Shown: positions 6,045 through 7,282 of the stretch, one piece after another
How positions within the stretch are numbered: position 1 is the first letter of the stretch
Layout of the letters: every line of letters begins with the position of its first letter
Notes under the pieces: model-generated
The model's input: only the letters and a program-made list of their open reading frames with translations
Database searches by the model: none
What the model was told of the DNA's origin: nothing
Assembly: GCA_944385595.1 (NCBI GenBank)
Contig: CALWXY010000117.1
Coordinates: 1 to 7,282, forward strand
Source: an uncultured Oscillospiraceae bacterium
Lineage (GTDB): Bacteria; Bacillota; Clostridia; Oscillospirales; Oscillospiraceae
Direction of reading: 5' to 3'
DNA length: 7,282 nucleotides
Position numbers and translations under genes: made by a program

Positions 6045-6067
6045 AAGGCTGCGCAAACCACGCGCCA

Positions 6068-6129
6068 GACTGCCGACAAGCATACGGCGGGGGAGCGCGA
6101 GGGGGTTAAGACCCGCCTCGCGTAGGATA
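6068..6129. repeat. Structured intergenic repeat, copy 2
   Basis: The partner of the element at 3410-3471, with the same order of conserved blocks from GACTG (6068-6072) to GGATA (6125-6129). Here CGCGAGG (6096-6102) pairs with CCTCGCG (6116-6122), and inside it GGGT (6103-6106) pairs with ACCC (6111-6114) around TAAG, with G6115 bulged as G3457 is in copy 1. Compared with copy 1, the pair T3440-A3463 becomes G6097-C6121, and C3449-G3453 becomes T6106-A6111; both changes keep pairing. An alternative stem GGCGGG (6086-6091) with CCCGCC (6112-6117) is also possible. The element lies 23 bp after the GntR terminator, outside any coding region. Confidence 0.7.
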
Positions 6130-6153
6130 TAATTCGCGAAGCCGGCGCAGCAG

Positions 6154-6223
6154 GGTTCGCGGCCTCCGGAGCTTGCCCGCGGGCAAGCTCCGGAGGCTCC
6201 CGCGATTCGCGAGAGCCTTTTTT
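6154..6223 (+). terminator. Terminator-like structure containing a 36-nt perfect palindrome
   Basis: GCCTCCGGAGCTTGCCCG (6162-6179) is followed at once by its exact complement (6180-6197), an 18-bp-arm palindrome with no spacer. Around it, TTCGCG (6156-6161) can pair with CGCGAG (6208-6213), and GG (6154-6155) with CC (6216-6217), and T6 follows (6218-6223). The whole would be a very stable terminator-type hairpin with an unpaired 10-nt stretch on its 3' side. The segment 6206-6212 can instead pair with TCGCGAA at 6134-6140, so two folds compete. Confidence 0.65.
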
Positions 6224-6226
6224 AGA

Positions 6227-6266
6227 CTTAATAAAAAATTAAGATATAGATAGCTTTTATCTTAAT
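6227..6266. promoter_or_regulatory. Inverted-repeat cluster upstream of the response regulator, candidate operator
   Basis: The half-site CTTAAT/ATTAAG occurs three times: CTTAAT at 6227-6232, ATTAAG at 6238-6243 and CTTAAT at 6261-6266. The last two extend to a perfect 9-bp inverted repeat ATTAAGATA-N11-TATCTTAAT (6238-6266). It covers the region where a -35 box would lie for the promoter at 6276-6284. Position and symmetry suit autoregulation by the response regulator, though OmpR/PhoB proteins more often use direct repeats. Confidence 0.5.
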
Positions 6267-6275
6267 GTGCCGCGA

Positions 6276-6284
6276 TGCTACAAT
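6276..6284 (+). promoter_or_regulatory. Candidate extended -10 promoter for the two-component operon
   Basis: TG (6276-6277), one base, then TACAAT (6279-6284) matches an extended -10 element. There is no good -35; the best 17-bp-spaced hexamer is TTTATC at 6256-6261, inside the inverted repeat. That suggests an activator-dependent promoter. The start point near 6291 would leave a leader of only about 13 nt with GGGAGG (6291-6296) at its very 5' end, so a different start further upstream (for example TATAGA near 6245) remains possible. Confidence 0.4.
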
Positions 6285-6303
6285 GCATCTGGGAGGTATT
6301 TAA

Positions 6304-6990
6304 ATGAAGATTCTTGTCTGCGATGATGAAAAGGATATAGTCTCGGCGCTGAAGATTTACCTCACCGCCGAGGGCTACGAGGTGCTGGAGGCCTACACCG
6401 GCGCTCAGGCGGTGGACATAGTCCGCCGCGAGGAGGTGCACCTCATACTCATGGATATAATGATGCCGGTGATGGACGGCATATCCGCCACGGTCAAGCT
6501 GCGCGAGGAGTGCAACGTGCCGATAATACTGCTCACCGCCAAGAGCGAGGACACCGACAAGGTGCTGGGCCTCAACATAGGCGCGGACGACTACATCACG
6601 AAGCCGTTTAACCCCGTGGAGGTCATAGCCCGCGTGAAGAGCCAGCTCCGGCGCTATACCCGCCTCGGCGGCATGGAGATAAAGCCGGCGACCCTCTCGA
6701 TAGGCGGGATAGAGCTGTGCGACTCCGACAAGAGCGTCACCGTCGACGGCGAGCCGGTGTCCCTGACGCCGATGGAGTTTGCCATACTCAAGCTGCTTAT
6801 GGAGAACCCCGGCAAGGTCTACTCGACGCGCAGCATCTACGAGGCGGTCTGGAACGAGAGCGCCATAGGGCGCGAGAGCGCGGTGGCCGTGCACATCAGG
6901 CACCTGCGCGAGAAGATCGAGATTAATCCGTCAGAGCCGAGATATCTCAAGGTGGTCTGGGGCCAGGGCTACAAGATAGACAGGGGGTGA
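6304..6990 (+). CDS. OmpR/PhoB-family response regulator
   Basis: A 228-residue cytoplasmic DNA-binding regulator of a two-component system. The receiver domain covers about 1-118: acidic pair Asp7-Asp8, phosphoacceptor Asp51 in LILMDIMMPVMDG, Thr78 in LLTAK, Lys100 in ITKPF. All catalytic positions are present, so it should be phosphorylated normally. The C-terminal winged helix (about 130-226) shows LTPMEFAILKLLMENPGKV, the recognition region ESAVAVHIRHLREKIE and the wing VVWGQGYKI. The full pattern is VanR/PhoP-like. The ATG at 6304 follows GGGAGG at 6291-6296. The stop is 4 bp from the start of the downstream gene, so the two are co-transcribed and probably coupled. What it controls is not visible; the inverted repeat at 6238-6266 is a candidate site in its own promoter. 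Confidence 0.95.
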   Translation: MKILVCDDEKDIVSALKIYLTAEGYEVLEAYTGAQAVDIVRREEVHLILMDIMMPVMDGISATVKLREECNVPIILLTAKSEDTDKVLGLNIGADDYITKPFNPVEVIARVKSQLRRYTRLGGMEIKPATLSIGGIELCDSDKSVTVDGEPVSLTPMEFAILKLLMENPGKVYSTRSIYEAVWNESAIGRESAVAVHIRHLREKIEINPSEPRYLKVVWGQGYKIDRG

Positions 6991-6994
6991 GCGC

Positions 6995-7282
6995 ATGAAC
7001 AGGGTCTACGGCAGCTTCGCCGCCAAGGCGGCGGCATTTGTGCTGATGGCGCTATTCGGCATAGCGGCTGTGTTCTCGCTCATCGGGCTGGATTACCTGG
7101 CCGAGAACCCGGATATAGACCGCTGCGACAGCTTTTTCGAGAGCAGCATCTGCCGCACTCAGCTGAAAGCGGCCGCGCAGGATGTCTTCCGCGCCCTGGA
7201 TGACTACTCCGGCGAGCTGGACGACTACCTCTATGTCTGGGAGACCTATCAGCAGGACTGGCTAGGCGACGTCGAGTTCGAG
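6995..7282 (+). CDS. Probable sensor histidine kinase, N-terminal part, cut by the window end
   Basis: The frame opens at ATG 6995, behind AGGGGGTG (6982-6989) that overlaps the response regulator stop, and runs open for 96 codons to the edge. The protein starts with a short basic segment (MNRVYGSFAAKAA), then one hydrophobic helix at about residues 12-33, then an acidic soluble stretch from residue 34 that would be extracytoplasmic. Two cysteines, Cys44 and Cys53, sit just after the helix and could form a disulfide. No HAMP, DHp or ATPase motif is in view because the gene is truncated. The kinase call is inference from the 4-bp spacing to an OmpR-type regulator and from the membrane topology expected of its partner. 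Confidence 0.75.
   Translation, partial: MNRVYGSFAAKAAAFVLMALFGIAAVFSLIGLDYLAENPDIDRCDSFFESSICRTQLKAAAQDVFRALDDYSGELDDYLYVWETYQQDWLGDVEFE

Noticed and set aside
6131..6223. A T-box leader (AGGGTTCGCGG resembling the T-box AGGGTGG-ACCGCG)
   Set aside because: The T-box core sequence is not met, there is no specifier stem, and the downstream gene is a response regulator rather than an aminoacyl-tRNA synthetase or amino acid gene.
6018..6223. CRISPR array or insertion-sequence ends in the repeat-rich intergenic region
   Set aside because: There are no regularly spaced direct repeats with unique spacers, no transposase frame and no target-site duplication that I could find.

Overview
This is a GC-rich window with Gram-positive style genetics: strong AGGAGG-type ribosome sites, near-consensus vegetative promoters with 17-bp spacers, a glycine riboswitch, a DUF1002 secreted protein, a GntR/UTRA regulator and an OmpR-type two-component pair. 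This mix fits a high-GC member of the Clostridia, perhaps an Oscillospiraceae-like gut anaerobe. That placement is inference from gene content and composition, not from a marker gene. Nothing in the window marks a phage, transposon or CRISPR locus.

Layout, all on the + strand. (1) 3-1921: the end of a small DUF2007-like protein translationally coupled to a complete phosphoglucomutase/phosphomannomutase. (2) 1922-2198: a cluster of four palindromic hairpins, then a clear terminator. (3) 2199-3050: a secreted DUF1002 protein. (4) 3051-3654 (604 bp without a gene): a nested hairpin, a vegetative promoter, a single-aptamer glycine riboswitch, a weak terminator-like hairpin, one copy of an unnamed structured repeat, three further strong hairpins and a textbook terminator just before the next gene. 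(5) 3655-5103: a sodium:alanine/glycine symporter, the expected riboswitch target. (6) 5111-6044: a terminator, a consensus promoter overlapping an inverted repeat, a GntR/HutC-type regulator and its terminator. (7) 6045-6303: the second copy of the structured repeat, a 36-nt perfect palindrome inside a terminator-like structure, and a 9-bp inverted repeat before the next promoter. (8) 6304-7282: an OmpR/PhoB response regulator and the start of its probable sensor kinase, cut by the window end.

The genes form several short transcription units rather than one pathway: sugar-phosphate interconversion, glycine-responsive amino acid uptake or efflux, a GntR regulator whose target is not visible, and a signalling pair. 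The most notable observation is an element of about 62 nt present twice (3410-3471 and 6068-6129), in two unrelated intergenic regions. Its helix is kept by compensatory base changes in both an outer and an inner pair, which suggests selection on a folded RNA or DNA structure. I do not recognise it as a named RNA family.
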